NCBI GenBank assembly: GCA_946480715.1
Contig: CAMLKK010000013.1
Coordinates: 12,437 to 76,436 of the forward strand
Direction of reading: 5' to 3'
Length of the DNA: 64,000 nt
From: an uncultured Bacteriovorax sp.
Lineage (GTDB): Bacteria; Bdellovibrionota; Bacteriovoracia; Bacteriovoracales; Bacteriovoracaceae
The notes beneath the pieces are model-generated. The model saw only the letters and a list, made by a program, of their open reading frames with translations, did not search any database and was not told the origin of the DNA. Positions 35,801-44,066 of the stretch are shown here, in pieces. A program made the translations under genes and the position numbers. Position 1 is the first letter of the stretch; every line of letters begins with the position of its first letter.

Positions 35801-35990
35801 TAATCGCTTGAATGCCTTCAAGAAAAAGAATGCGGACAAATCACAAGAAGCACTTAACCGTCTAAGAACTGTTGCTCTAAATGATGGAAACGTGTTCGAA
35901 GAATTGCTTTCAACTGTTAACTTCGCAAGCTTGGGACAAATCACAAATCTTCTTTATGAAGTTGGTGGTAAGTACAGAAGGAACATGTAA
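32835..35990 (+). CDS. icmF: Fused isobutyryl-CoA mutase IcmF
   Basis: IcmF interconverts isobutyryl-CoA and n-butyryl-CoA (and related acyl-CoAs) using adenosylcobalamin. It is a fusion of a B12-binding domain (residues 1-135; DGHD, VIHLGHNRSAQE, SSYQGGH), a MeaI-type G-protein chaperone (about 170-420; Walker A GTGGAGKSS 186-194) and the mutase TIM barrel (about 510-1051; QTSGRSLHAQEIDFNDIRTT). The 1051 residues are near the usual 1080-1100. The partner adenosyltransferase follows with one-base overlap. It links branched-chain amino-acid or short fatty-acid breakdown to central metabolism. Confidence 0.95.
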   Translation: MKKLRFVTAASLFDGHDVSVNIMRRMLQAKGVEVIHLGHNRSAQEVVDAAIQEDVHAVALSSYQGGHVEYFTYIRELLDAAGAKNVKIFGGGGGVITPSEIKLLHSRGITRIYSPQDGMEIGLNGIIDDMIKRSEESTLSGIDFTKFDVKNLDKRMLSKVITSIEDNGETPVKFTAGKVPVLGITGTGGAGKSSLIDELLLRFYRHSPDCKIALISVDPTKKKTSGALLGDRIRLGSASFNNFYIRSLATRDSNTELSPHIKDVVSFLKSQSFDLILVETSGIGQASDEITKVADKCIYVMTPEYGAATQLEKIEMLEAADFIVLNKFEKPRSEDALRDIRKQWRRNHNQFAGHPGAPEDDQLPVYGTMASQFNDVGVNALFFDVVKALELKAQNLETLNCDKAPSVKKRIIAPERSLYLRDIAGTVRSYNKEALETAEKMKDYEALLIASNLLKGNKDLEAKLSEVKASIPESAFAELKTFDETIAQYEAGTFSYFVRGKEIKVKTKYKSLSGNDISKVAYPSFHSMTEKYRFIKDSNLPGHFPFAAGIFPFKRADEDPKRMFAGEGGPLRTNKRFHYLSKDDKAKRLSTAFDSVTLYGEDPDVRPDIFGKIGEAGVSIATLDDMQDLYKGFSLIDPYTSVSMTINGPAPIILALFMNTAMKQALSGDDFWNEQKRIEVMRQVRGTVQADILKEDQAQNTCIFSLEFALKMMGDIQEYFCRNAIKNYYSVSISGYHIAEAGANPISQMAFTLSNGFTFVEYYLSRGMKIDDFSQNLSYFFSNGLDPEYTVMGRVARKIWAVTLRDKYGANEKSQQFKYHVQTSGRSLHAQEIDFNDIRTTLQAFLALSDNCNSLHTNAYDEAITTPTEESVRRAMAIQMIINREFGMNKTDNPVQGAYIVEELAAIVEEQVLREFENISDKGGVLGAMESMYQRSKIQEESLYYETLKDSGEFPIIGVNTYISPDIKEQMAKEIEISRCTDDEKMDQINRLNAFKKKNADKSQEALNRLRTVALNDGNVFEELLSTVNFASLGQITNLLYEVGGKYRRNM

Positions 35991-36553
35991 TGAAAAAAGC
36001 TTCAGTTTATACAAAAACAGGCGATGGCGGTCTCACTGGTTTAGTTGGTGGGACTCGCATCATTAAAAGTGATCCTAGAATTAGTCTCTACGGTGAAGTA
36101 GATGAACTTAATTCTTGTATCGGTTTTGCAATGAGTTTGATGACTGAAGCAGACGATAAAAATTTACTGCTTAAAATTCAATCTTCACTCTTTGATTTAG
36201 GAAGCAATCTTGCCTGCGAAAAAGAAAAGAGAGCTCAATTCAACTTGCCGCATGTGAAAGTTGCCTTGATCTTAGATATCGAAAAAGAAATCGATCGTCT
36301 GGATGCAACTCTTCCGCCTTTAAAGCATTTTATCTTGCCTGGTGGAACACCAGTCGCGGCAGCTTTCCATGTATGCCGCACGGTCTGCAGAAGAGTTGAG
36401 CGCGAAATGGTTGGATTTGAAGCTTCTCATCCTGGAGAAATTCCAGCGCACTCAATTGAATACATAAATAGATTGTCGGATTATTTCTTCATTCTCGCAC
36501 GTGCGCTCAATCTTCAATTAGGTGTGAAGGAACGTGAATGGATTGCCCACTAA
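35990..36553 (+). CDS. pduO: PduO-type ATP:cob(I)alamin adenosyltransferase
   Basis: This enzyme makes adenosylcobalamin from cob(I)alamin and ATP. The 187 residues show KTGDGGLTGLVGG (ATP site), SLYGEVDELNSCIG, and near the C-terminus VCRRVEREM, all PduO-type signatures, and LPGGTPVAAAFH. The ATG shares its first base with the stop of icmF, so the product is likely delivered straight to the mutase. No B12 synthesis genes are seen here, suggesting scavenging of cobalamin. Confidence 0.95.
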   Translation: MKKASVYTKTGDGGLTGLVGGTRIIKSDPRISLYGEVDELNSCIGFAMSLMTEADDKNLLLKIQSSLFDLGSNLACEKEKRAQFNLPHVKVALILDIEKEIDRLDATLPPLKHFILPGGTPVAAAFHVCRTVCRRVEREMVGFEASHPGEIPAHSIEYINRLSDYFFILARALNLQLGVKEREWIAH

Positions 36554-36556
36554 AAA

Positions 36557-37144
36557 TTAAGCTTTCTTCTTTTTGATCGCGTTTTTATCGAGCTTAAGCA
36601 TTTTCGTCATGCCTGAACTTTCTTCTTGTTCGATGACGTTATCAACACCAGCGCTCCAATTTTCTTCTTTCGTTTTTTTCTTGAGAAGTTCTTTGTTCAA
36701 AACCACAGTTGGCTTTTTTTCAGGTTTTCCACCTGGCTTTACTTCTTTGGCCTTTTGGATGCCCATTTGTGATGAAGTAAGTACGGGTAGTGTCGCTTCC
36801 CCGTTTTTCTCCATATTATTGTAGCCAATTGCGATTCGCTCTTTAGGAGTTAATCTTTTGTCATCAATACGAATAAGAGTGTTACCAACGCGAATAACGT
36901 CATTCACTTTCATTAATGTCGACATGATACGGCTATTGTTAATGAAAGATCCATTGGTGGAACTTAGGTCTTCAAAGAGAACTGCTCCCTCTTTGGTGAG
37001 TGAAAAACTGCAATGTTTACTAGACATCTTTCCGTCATCGATTTTTAAATCTGTTGAGCTTGATCGGCCTAAGATGATTTTGGACATAACCGGAATTTCG
37101 GCAAGTTGCCCATCTTCTGTTTTGATGATAAGTACTATCGCCAT
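36557..37144 (-). CDS. FHA-domain protein
   Basis: A 195-residue cytoplasmic protein. The forkhead-associated domain (residues 1-95) binds phosphothreonine peptides: ILGRSSSTDLKIDD, MSSKHCSF and DLSSTNGSFINNSRI contain the conserved R, S-x-x-H and N-G. The remaining half is basic/acidic low complexity. FHA proteins work with Ser/Thr kinases; none is encoded nearby. A GGGAG ribosome site precedes the ATG. Confidence 0.9.
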   Translation of the reverse strand: MAIVLIIKTEDGQLAEIPVMSKIILGRSSSTDLKIDDGKMSSKHCSFSLTKEGAVLFEDLSSTNGSFINNSRIMSTLMKVNDVIRVGNTLIRIDDKRLTPKERIAIGYNNMEKNGEATLPVLTSSQMGIQKAKEVKPGGKPEKKPTVVLNKELLKKKTKEENWSAGVDNVIEQEESSGMTKMLKLDKNAIKKKKA

Positions 37145-37274
37145 AGTTGACTCCCTTATAACTAAATATTATCTCATGACATTTGGAATTCAAAAGGTGA
37201 GAACAAACTGCCGAAATTGTGCTAAAATATGAGAGTAGGCGACCTATTAAGGTGGATAAAAAGAGGCCAATTTT

Positions 37275-37607
37275 ATGGAACAAATTGTAACAGTAACTGA
37301 AAAAGCACTCGGACATATTCGCGAGATTTATAAGCAGGAACAACAGGGCCTGGATAAAGGACTTCGTTTAGGTGTAACTGGCGGTGGATGTTCTGGTCTA
37401 TCTTATAAAATCGAATTCAGTGATCGCAAAGAAAAAGACAACGTTCTGGATTTCGGCGATATCAAAATCTTCATTGATCCCAAATCATCAATTTACCTTA
37501 AAGGTGTTGAATTAGATTTTAAAGACGGACTCAATGGAAAAGGATTTGTTTTCAGCAATCCAAACGCCACCAATACTTGCGGGTGTGGTGAATCTTTCTC
37601 TGTCTAA
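37275..37607 (+). CDS. A-type iron-sulfur carrier (HesB/IscA/ErpA family)
   Basis: A 110-residue Fe-S scaffold or carrier. The three conserved cysteines lie in GGGCSGLSYKIEF and the C-terminal TCGCGESF. The family delivers 2Fe-2S or 4Fe-4S clusters to apoproteins. The ATG has GAGG eight bases upstream. It shares one base with the following YgfZ-TPR gene; both act in Fe-S biogenesis, so this small operon makes biological sense. IscA versus ErpA cannot be decided by eye. Confidence 0.93.
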   Translation: MEQIVTVTEKALGHIREIYKQEQQGLDKGLRLGVTGGGCSGLSYKIEFSDRKEKDNVLDFGDIKIFIDPKSSIYLKGVELDFKDGLNGKGFVFSNPNATNTCGCGESFSV

Positions 37608-39163
37608 TGGAACTGAACTCACTTCGATTTAGTCTTACTCAATACCAACTTGTTGATTGGGATCTCATTAAAGTCACTGGTGCTGATCGTGAAAACTTTT
37701 TTCAAGGCCAAGTGACCAATGATCTCCTCTCCCTAGAAATGGGTAATGCCCAACTCACTACAAGACTTAATCGCGTAGGGAAAATTCAGTCGTTCTTTTT
37801 TATCGCCCGCACAGAAGAGTCTCTCTATATTTTGTGCCAAAAAATGTTAACAGATTCCATTCTCGAAGATTTTAATAAATTTATCATAATGGATGACGTG
37901 GAATTATCACCTCAGAAAACTGAACTTTGGTTGCTTCTCAATCCGAGTCTTAGTGAAAAAAGGGAGAAACTTTTTTCACTTAATTTCTTCGGTATCGAAT
38001 CTGCACTGTTGAATTCCAAATCACCCGATGTACCGTTAGCTGATATTGAAGAATTAGAAAAAATCAGACAACTCAATGGTTATCCTTTTTGGGGAAAAGA
38101 TATCGATAGCACAATGTTTGTGAATGATACTTTTTTGAACGAAGTTGGGATTTCATATAAGAAGGGCTGTTTTCTTGGGCAAGAAACTGTTGCCAAAATT
38201 GAGAACAATCGAGGTGCAGCTTATTACCCAGTAAATCTTATTTTAGAAAAAGCTGTTTTAGAAAAATTAGAGCAGAAAGATTTTATGATTGATGATCGCA
38301 AAGGCGGTCATATTCTTTATCATAATGACAATATCCTAACGGCAAATTTATTCCGCGACTTCAGAGTCGAGGCACGCTCATTGGATATTGTGGTTGATGG
38401 CAAAACCTATCAGGCCAAAGTTCAATATCTTCCTTTTTATAAAAATCAAAAACCAAAAGAACTGGCACTTGAGCTTTATCATATCGGCGTTGAATACTTC
38501 CAAAAAAACAATAATTCATTAGCTCTGCAGTTTATGCAAAAATCGATCTCTTTCGATCCCACGTTTGCTGATGCCTATGAAAGTATTGGTGTTATTTTAG
38601 GAAGGGAAGAACGTTACAATGAAGCCATTGAATGGATGGACAAACTGCTTCTCGCAAATTCATCTTCAGTTATGGCCCACACGAATAAATCTCTCTATCT
38701 CATGAAGCTTGGTAAAATCGAAGAAGCGGAAGCCGAGAAGGCAACGGCAACGGTTAAATCGTTTGCGATGTTTGGTGAAGAAGCTAAGCTCAAAAAGGCG
38801 ATGGAAGCTGAAAAACAGAAGAAAGAGGACGATATCAATCGTCGAGAAAAAATGTTTTTACAAGTTTTGGAAATCGACGAAGAAGATACCATAGCTCTTT
38901 ATGGACTGGGTGATATTGCTTTTCACCGCAACCAGTTCGATAAGGCCGTTGAGCAGCTTTCTAAAGTCATTGCTCACGATCCAAAATATTCGATGGCGTA
39001 TTTGCAGCTTGGAAAAGCTTATGAAGCTTTAGGCAATGTTCAAATGGCCCATGAGACGTTTAGCAGGGGAATAGAGGTCGCCTCGAAACAAGGCGACATG
39101 ATGCCTGCAAATGACATGCAATCGCGCTTAAACCAGCTTGTAGTGAGCTCTCGTTTGAGTTAG
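37607..39163 (+). CDS. YgfZ/GcvT-type folate-binding protein fused to TPR
   Basis: The N-terminal 270 residues are YgfZ-like: QGQVTNDLLSLE, the diagnostic KGCFLGQE (residues 186-193), and the folate-binding barrel. YgfZ uses tetrahydrofolate to help maintain Fe-S enzymes. From about residue 285 the protein continues with at least five TPR repeats (LELYHIGVEYFQKNNNSLAL, FADAYESIGVILGREERYNE, AIALYGLGDIAFHRNQFDKA, SMAYLQLGKAYEALGNVQMA). The fusion is unusual; TPR may bring target proteins to the YgfZ unit. Its 3' end overlaps the convergent HExxH gene by 36 bases. Confidence 0.88.
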   Translation: MELNSLRFSLTQYQLVDWDLIKVTGADRENFFQGQVTNDLLSLEMGNAQLTTRLNRVGKIQSFFFIARTEESLYILCQKMLTDSILEDFNKFIIMDDVELSPQKTELWLLLNPSLSEKREKLFSLNFFGIESALLNSKSPDVPLADIEELEKIRQLNGYPFWGKDIDSTMFVNDTFLNEVGISYKKGCFLGQETVAKIENNRGAAYYPVNLILEKAVLEKLEQKDFMIDDRKGGHILYHNDNILTANLFRDFRVEARSLDIVVDGKTYQAKVQYLPFYKNQKPKELALELYHIGVEYFQKNNNSLALQFMQKSISFDPTFADAYESIGVILGREERYNEAIEWMDKLLLANSSSVMAHTNKSLYLMKLGKIEEAEAEKATATVKSFAMFGEEAKLKKAMEAEKQKKEDDINRREKMFLQVLEIDEEDTIALYGLGDIAFHRNQFDKAVEQLSKVIAHDPKYSMAYLQLGKAYEALGNVQMAHETFSRGIEVASKQGDMMPANDMQSRLNQLVVSSRLS

Positions 39164-40564
39164 TTCCTCTTTCAAGGCCACAACTTTTTTGTAAGCTTCT
39201 GCATCCAAATCCTTCAACTCGTTCATGATTGGTGTTACTTCCATTTTGTAGAATGAAACTCTTTCAAGAACCATATTGATGAGCTGATTACCTTCTTTAG
39301 TCACACGCTTATTTTTAAAAGCATGCACCAGGTCCGGACGGCAGTAATCAAGCATGAAGTATTCTTCTAAGAAACGTTGTTTGATTTTTACTTTTTCAGC
39401 TTTAGTGAACGTTAACAATTTGTCGTTCACTGCTTTGTTAAGACAAAGATAAAGTTCAAGTGCCCAATAAAAAGTAAAAACAGCATGGTAAATACCACGG
39501 ATTGGTCTGAGTGCCTTTCTCCATGGAGAAAAGTAAATCTTATCATCATCTTCGTTAATCAAATCCATGTGATTCAAATATGTATTGAGGTAATGGTGGC
39601 CGTTTTCATGAAGAAGATCATCCATGAGATCAAGTGAATCACGATCAAAAAGATTGATACTCGAATAACCTGGCAGAGATTGCATTGAGTAACTAACAAT
39701 TCCTTTCTCATTAACAGGCACAATTGTATGCGTGAAGCTTTTGAAAGTTTGATAGAGATGAGGAGCAACTTTTTTAATATTCATTAAGGCTTTCTGAATA
39801 TTCTTTTTGAACTCGTCCAATCTCTTTTGTCCTTCATCGCAATTGGCGAGAACGAAAAGATTCTTTTCTTCAAGAGTTATAGGAGCTGCTGGTTCTTCGA
39901 TTTTGTATTCAACAACTTTATCATTCACTTCTAGAGTGAGTTTTAATTCTTCAGGAGAAATTGATTGCAATGGAAGTGAAGGAAAAGTTTCCGGTACTTT
40001 TTTAATTGATACTGAATAATGATTATCAGTCAGGTAGATTTTTTTCTCATAATCGCCTAGTTCAGGAACAACGTGATACATAAGAGGATCAGCGAATTCC
40101 TGACGGTAGTGGCTTAAGTGCATAACGTAGAAGGAAATGATTTGGTTTTCTTGTAACGGAATGAGATTGTTCGAAGCTTCAATTACAGGGCCACCATCAT
40201 TGAGTTGCTGTAAAAAGCTCTCAGCAAATTCTGAATCATTCCAGAAATTGAAAAGTTCATTTTCAAGCTCGGTTAATTCTTCAGTGTTAATATCTTCTTC
40301 AAGTAGAAGCTCTTCATGCAATTGAATAATGTAGATGAGGTTATCAACAAGGTTTAGCCAATAAAATTTTAGAGGCGAATAATTATCAAAAATTTCGTCA
40401 TGAATGATGTCGTTTAACTGATCCAGAAAATCTAAATCAACGACATCTGTCTCAAAACCTTTTTGTAAATCTTGTCTTAGATCTTCGATGAAATCGCGAT
40501 AGCTGTTTTCAACATTAGTTTGAAGTTTTCTGTGGAAATCTTTTGAAAATAATTGGTCTTTCAT
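39128..40564 (-). CDS. HExxH protein resembling aKG-HExxH peptide beta-hydroxylases
   Basis: A 478-residue soluble protein. Near residue 319 stands LHENGHHYLN (H319-E320-x-x-H323). It is followed 22 residues on by a block FSPWRKALRPIRGIYHAVFT (345-364) and preceded by SLPGYSSINLFD. This combination, rather than a metallopeptidase glutamate spacing, matches the HExxH-type 2-oxoglutarate-dependent peptide beta-hydroxylases, where the PWR-x-RP-GxxH block supplies the third iron ligand (His360). Those enzymes are known from RiPP clusters; here no precursor, radical SAM or cyclase gene is near. The first 300 residues are acidic and helical. The substrate is unknown. GAGG precedes the ATG. Confidence 0.65.
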   Translation of the reverse strand: MKDQLFSKDFHRKLQTNVENSYRDFIEDLRQDLQKGFETDVVDLDFLDQLNDIIHDEIFDNYSPLKFYWLNLVDNLIYIIQLHEELLLEEDINTEELTELENELFNFWNDSEFAESFLQQLNDGGPVIEASNNLIPLQENQIISFYVMHLSHYRQEFADPLMYHVVPELGDYEKKIYLTDNHYSVSIKKVPETFPSLPLQSISPEELKLTLEVNDKVVEYKIEEPAAPITLEEKNLFVLANCDEGQKRLDEFKKNIQKALMNIKKVAPHLYQTFKSFTHTIVPVNEKGIVSYSMQSLPGYSSINLFDRDSLDLMDDLLHENGHHYLNTYLNHMDLINEDDDKIYFSPWRKALRPIRGIYHAVFTFYWALELYLCLNKAVNDKLLTFTKAEKVKIKQRFLEEYFMLDYCRPDLVHAFKNKRVTKEGNQLINMVLERVSFYKMEVTPIMNELKDLDAEAYKKVVALKEELTQTRAHYKLV

Positions 40565-40634
40565 GGCGGCCTCTGGAGATCTTTATATGGGATTTTTTTT
40601 GAGATGAAATGGGATGGTGAATGAAGCTTAAAAA

Positions 40635-40709
40635 TGGCTGGGAAGGTGGGATTCGAACCCACGACCAATAGATTAACAGTCTACTGCGCTACCACTGCGC
40701 CACTCCCCA
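40635..40709 (-). tRNA. tRNA-Asn (GTT)
   Basis: The minus strand folds into a complete cloverleaf: acceptor TGGGGAG/CTTCCCA, D-arm GCGC/GCGC, anticodon loop CTGTTAA with GTT, T-arm GTGGG-TTCGAAT-CCCAC, discriminator G and encoded CCA. It stands between the HExxH gene and the hypothetical gene, transcribed toward the former. The region upstream holds its promoter, but I see no perfect -35/-10 pair. Confidence 0.97.
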
Positions 40710-40874
40710 ACAAGAAAATCAATTCGAAGTCTCCAAGTTATAAAAATTAAAGGATTAAATGTCTACAGAATTTTTAAAAAAAGCTTTAGGGTAAGAGTTA
40801 AGTTCCCGAAAACTCATTTATTGCGCAGTCGACCTAAATACTCAAGTTTTATTCGGAAATGACGATAAGCTTTC

Positions 40875-41489
40875 ATGGCCTCTCAAAACTTATTAATTAT
40901 GAATCTTCTTCGGATCATTACTCCGGAAGAGATCGCTGACATCGCGACTAAGCATAATGGTGGTAAATTTTTATCACTCACAGATCTCGTCACAGAGAGA
41001 GTGGAGAGAAATATCTATCGCGATTTTACAAAGCCAGAATCGATTGATGAAATTCATGATGCTCATACTAAGCAGAATGCAAAAGAGAGTGATTCAGCAG
41101 CTAAGATTTTACCTTTTGGAAAGAAGCCTATACGAGCAGTAGAGGCAGCAGAAGAAGAAGTGTCAGAGACGTTGTTAAAAGCTCCAGCAAGCACTTCTCA
41201 GTTTCAATCATTAACAACAATGGCAATCAGAACTTCACAAGTTGTAGAAGACTATGAGGAAGAAGAGATTGCTCAAAAAGTCGAGCATTCGGAAGATGAA
41301 AACATGTCGACTTTCATTCTGATTGAAAAGGCGCGATTAAAAAAATCGCAAAAAGTTTTGAAGCAAAAAGAAATTATCGATCTTTATCAGAAAAATTCTA
41401 CGGTGGATGTGGAGCAGATTAAATCCATGAACTCCGAAACTGCACAAAGTACAGAGGCCGGAGTTCTGGTTAATAAGAAACAATATTAA
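40875..41489 (+). CDS. Hypothetical cytoplasmic protein
   Basis: A 204-residue soluble protein I do not recognise. The N-terminal 40 residues contain a short helix-turn pattern (LLRIITPEEIADIATKHNGG), the middle is acidic low complexity (EEEVSETLLKAP, EDYEEEEIAQKVE), and the C-terminus is a charged helix. The 165-base stretch upstream holds the tRNA promoter and an 11-codon open frame. Its stop overlaps astD by 4 bases. Confidence 0.6.
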   Translation: MASQNLLIMNLLRIITPEEIADIATKHNGGKFLSLTDLVTERVERNIYRDFTKPESIDEIHDAHTKQNAKESDSAAKILPFGKKPIRAVEAAEEEVSETLLKAPASTSQFQSLTTMAIRTSQVVEDYEEEEIAQKVEHSEDENMSTFILIEKARLKKSQKVLKQKEIIDLYQKNSTVDVEQIKSMNSETAQSTEAGVLVNKKQY

Positions 41490-43009
41490 AGATCAAGACC
41501 TACGATTGATTTGATATCTTCCGCTTCATCTGTCAAAACTTCCAAACACGCCATTTGATAAACGCATGAGTCGATTGTTGTAAGTGCAGCTGGATGATAA
41601 TTTCCAGAATTCTTTACACCACCAAATGGTAATTTCGCCGAAGCACCAACAGTTGAGCGGTTGAAGTTTACGAGTCCAGAATCAATTTCTTCCAGACAAG
41701 TTTTAAAGAAGTTCATATCTTTTGTGAATACAGCTGCTGCAAGACCATATTCAGTGGCGTTTGCAATTGCAATAGCTTCTTCTTCTGTATCGTATGGAAT
41801 GAAAGTTACGTTTGGTCCGAAAATTTCACTGTGAAGGAACATGCTGTCGTTGTTCCATCTTTCTGCTAGGTGAATTGAAGGTGTCACGTAGTAACCTTTC
41901 TTAGCTTTTTCAAGCTGTTTTCCACGCATGATTTCTTCAATACCTTCACGTTTCGCCATTCCCATGAAAAGTAGGTATGAGTCTACGGCTCCTTGATCAA
42001 CTAATGGGCCCATGAATGGTTCGCGTGAATGTTCAACTGGGTGATCAATGATAATTTTTTTAGCGAGTTCGTGAAATTGCGAAATGAATTTATCTTGAAT
42101 GCTTCTGTGGATAGCGATGATTGATGTACTTGTACAGCGCTGACCACTTGTTAAGAAACAGGCCTTAATAAGTTCTTGAAGAGCGTGGTCCATGTTTGCA
42201 TCGTGGTGAAGAATGGTTGTGTTTTTTCCACCCAACTCCAGGGAAACAAGTTTTGATAAATCATGATGAGTAATATCCAGAATTTTCTTCCCAACTTCTT
42301 TAGAGCCAGTGAAGAAAACACCTTTGATGGCCTTTTCTTTGAGAAGTCTTCTCGCAACTTCACCATCCCCTTGAATGAGGTTAATGACGCCAGCAGGGAA
42401 GCCGGCAGCGTGAAAACATTCAATCATCAGCTGAGCAGAGTAGGCAGTTTTCTCAGATGGTTTGAAGATAATGGAATTACCAGCAACGAGTGCTGATAAA
42501 ATCTGTCCGTTTGCCAGGTGGCAAGGAAAGTTAAAAGGCCCGATGATCAAAGAAGGACCAATGGGCTTGAAGATAATATGTCCGTTTGTTTTTGGAAGAA
42601 TGTTGTCGATTTGTTTCGATTTAATTCGCGGAAGTGAATCTTCTATTGTCACACCAACTTTTGAAATAACGGAAGCAGCTTCAGTTTTTGCTTCCCAAAG
42701 TGGTTTACCCATTTCATAAGCAATCGCGAGTGCGATCTCATCTTTTCTCAAGCTTACTTGTTCTTGATATTTTTTAAGATAAGAATTTCTTTCTTCTTGA
42801 GAAAGTTTCTTCCAAGTTTTAAAGCCCGTAATTGCTGAATCAACAACTCTGTCGACATCACGGTAATCAACTGGTGTTTCAGTGAGAAGAAGTGAGAGGT
42901 CGGCCGGACAATATCTTTTCATGATGTTTTCAACAGCAAGAGGGCCTGTTGTCGCTGGCATATGAAAAGCGTTGTTATAATAATTTCCAAGGATATTGAA
43001 TTTAGCCAT
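41486..43009 (-). CDS. astD: Succinylglutamate semialdehyde dehydrogenase-like
   Basis: A 507-residue NAD(P)-dependent aldehyde dehydrogenase. FNFPCHLANGQILSALVAGN and FKPSEKTAY are cofactor motifs; the catalytic Glu lies in LVSLELGGKN and the catalytic Cys in FLTSGQRCTSTS. Family members in arginine breakdown oxidise succinylglutamate semialdehyde to succinylglutamate. The call rests on its place directly behind astA and an aminotransferase, as aldehyde dehydrogenases look alike. astB and astE are not present here. Confidence 0.85.
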   Translation of the reverse strand: MAKFNILGNYYNNAFHMPATTGPLAVENIMKRYCPADLSLLLTETPVDYRDVDRVVDSAITGFKTWKKLSQEERNSYLKKYQEQVSLRKDEIALAIAYEMGKPLWEAKTEAASVISKVGVTIEDSLPRIKSKQIDNILPKTNGHIIFKPIGPSLIIGPFNFPCHLANGQILSALVAGNSIIFKPSEKTAYSAQLMIECFHAAGFPAGVINLIQGDGEVARRLLKEKAIKGVFFTGSKEVGKKILDITHHDLSKLVSLELGGKNTTILHHDANMDHALQELIKACFLTSGQRCTSTSIIAIHRSIQDKFISQFHELAKKIIIDHPVEHSREPFMGPLVDQGAVDSYLLFMGMAKREGIEEIMRGKQLEKAKKGYYVTPSIHLAERWNNDSMFLHSEIFGPNVTFIPYDTEEEAIAIANATEYGLAAAVFTKDMNFFKTCLEEIDSGLVNFNRSTVGASAKLPFGGVKNSGNYHPAALTTIDSCVYQMACLEVLTDEAEDIKSIVGLDL

Positions 43010-43023
43010 GGTTAATTCCTTTT

Positions 43024-44055
43024 TTATAAAAATGTTGCGTACGTTTTAAAATCTTCGAAAAGACCTAATGCTTTTGCTTCATCTGGATCAATTATAAATC
43101 TGTTTGTTGAGCCTTTATTTAAGTTACCGCTGATGTAAGCCGCTTTAAATGTTCCGTCGTCCACGGGAAGACTAGCAAGAATATGGTTTATATCGCTCTT
43201 GATAATTGAATCACGAATCAAGATTTCACATTCAAACATTTCTTTAACGGGTTTGATTTCTTTTAGTTTTGCCCGGTAGTGAGGACCGCCATCAAAAGGA
43301 TCAACTTCATTAGTATACTTAAAGCCAATGCTCTCTAGCATTCTTTTTACTGGAGCTGTCTCTTCGCCAACTTTTCCGATGGCATTACGTGCATCGATAG
43401 GAAGAAGGGTCATGTAGATCGTGTCTGCCGGAAAAAGATTGAGAATAAATTCTTTGTTACTGCGAGAGAGAATATCGGCTTCGTGATATTCCATATTCAA
43501 AAAACGTCTTCCGATTGCTTCCCACAGTGGAGCATGTCCTTCATTATCAAATGGAGGCATAAGCTCTGAGTGAATGGTTTCTTTGAAGCGCGATGGATTC
43601 ATTCCCATATAAAGAAAACGAACGAACGATAATTGCTTTCCAAGTTTTAGATCGTTCTTTCTGAATTCCGGATCTAGAATTAGTCCGCCGATCTCCGTTG
43701 GACCATTCGTATCGAGTCCAAGTTTGAGGGTTCCGTGAATAAATCCCGTGTTCAAGGATTTTGAAAATTTGTTTTCTTGTGAAACTGAAAAATAGTAATG
43801 AGGTTCATCTTCTGTTCCATGCTGAGCATGAATCATGGAAGCACCAACAATACGATCCGTTTTTAAATCTTCTAAAACGAAAAGATAATAATTTTCCCAC
43901 AAGCGCTTCGATGGTTTTGTGAACGAACGAAGCGAGCTTTCAATTTTAGATTTAATGATTTCTTTATCTGGTGGCAGATTAATAAAAAGCATTAATTGGC
44001 TCAAGTCATATAGATCATCTAGATCATGAATGTTTGCCGAGCGAAGAATATACAT
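43024..44055 (-). CDS. astA: Arginine N-succinyltransferase
   Basis: AstA joins succinyl-CoA to arginine, the first step of the AST pathway. The 343 residues show the AstA pattern: IVGASMIHAQHGTEDEPHYY, GPTEIGGLILDPEFRKN, GMNPSRFKETIHSELMPP, EAIGRRFLNMEYHEADIL and near the end NKGSTNRFIIDPDEAKALGL. It sits 11 bases downstream of the aminotransferase and 14 upstream of astD. The absence of succinylarginine dihydrolase (astB) makes the full route doubtful unless encoded elsewhere; a related N-acyl route is possible. Confidence 0.9.
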   Translation of the reverse strand: MYILRSANIHDLDDLYDLSQLMLFINLPPDKEIIKSKIESSLRSFTKPSKRLWENYYLFVLEDLKTDRIVGASMIHAQHGTEDEPHYYFSVSQENKFSKSLNTGFIHGTLKLGLDTNGPTEIGGLILDPEFRKNDLKLGKQLSFVRFLYMGMNPSRFKETIHSELMPPFDNEGHAPLWEAIGRRFLNMEYHEADILSRSNKEFILNLFPADTIYMTLLPIDARNAIGKVGEETAPVKRMLESIGFKYTNEVDPFDGGPHYRAKLKEIKPVKEMFECEILIRDSIIKSDINHILASLPVDDGTFKAAYISGNLNKGSTNRFIIDPDEAKALGLFEDFKTYATFL

Positions 44056-44066
44056 AAAACGTCCTG

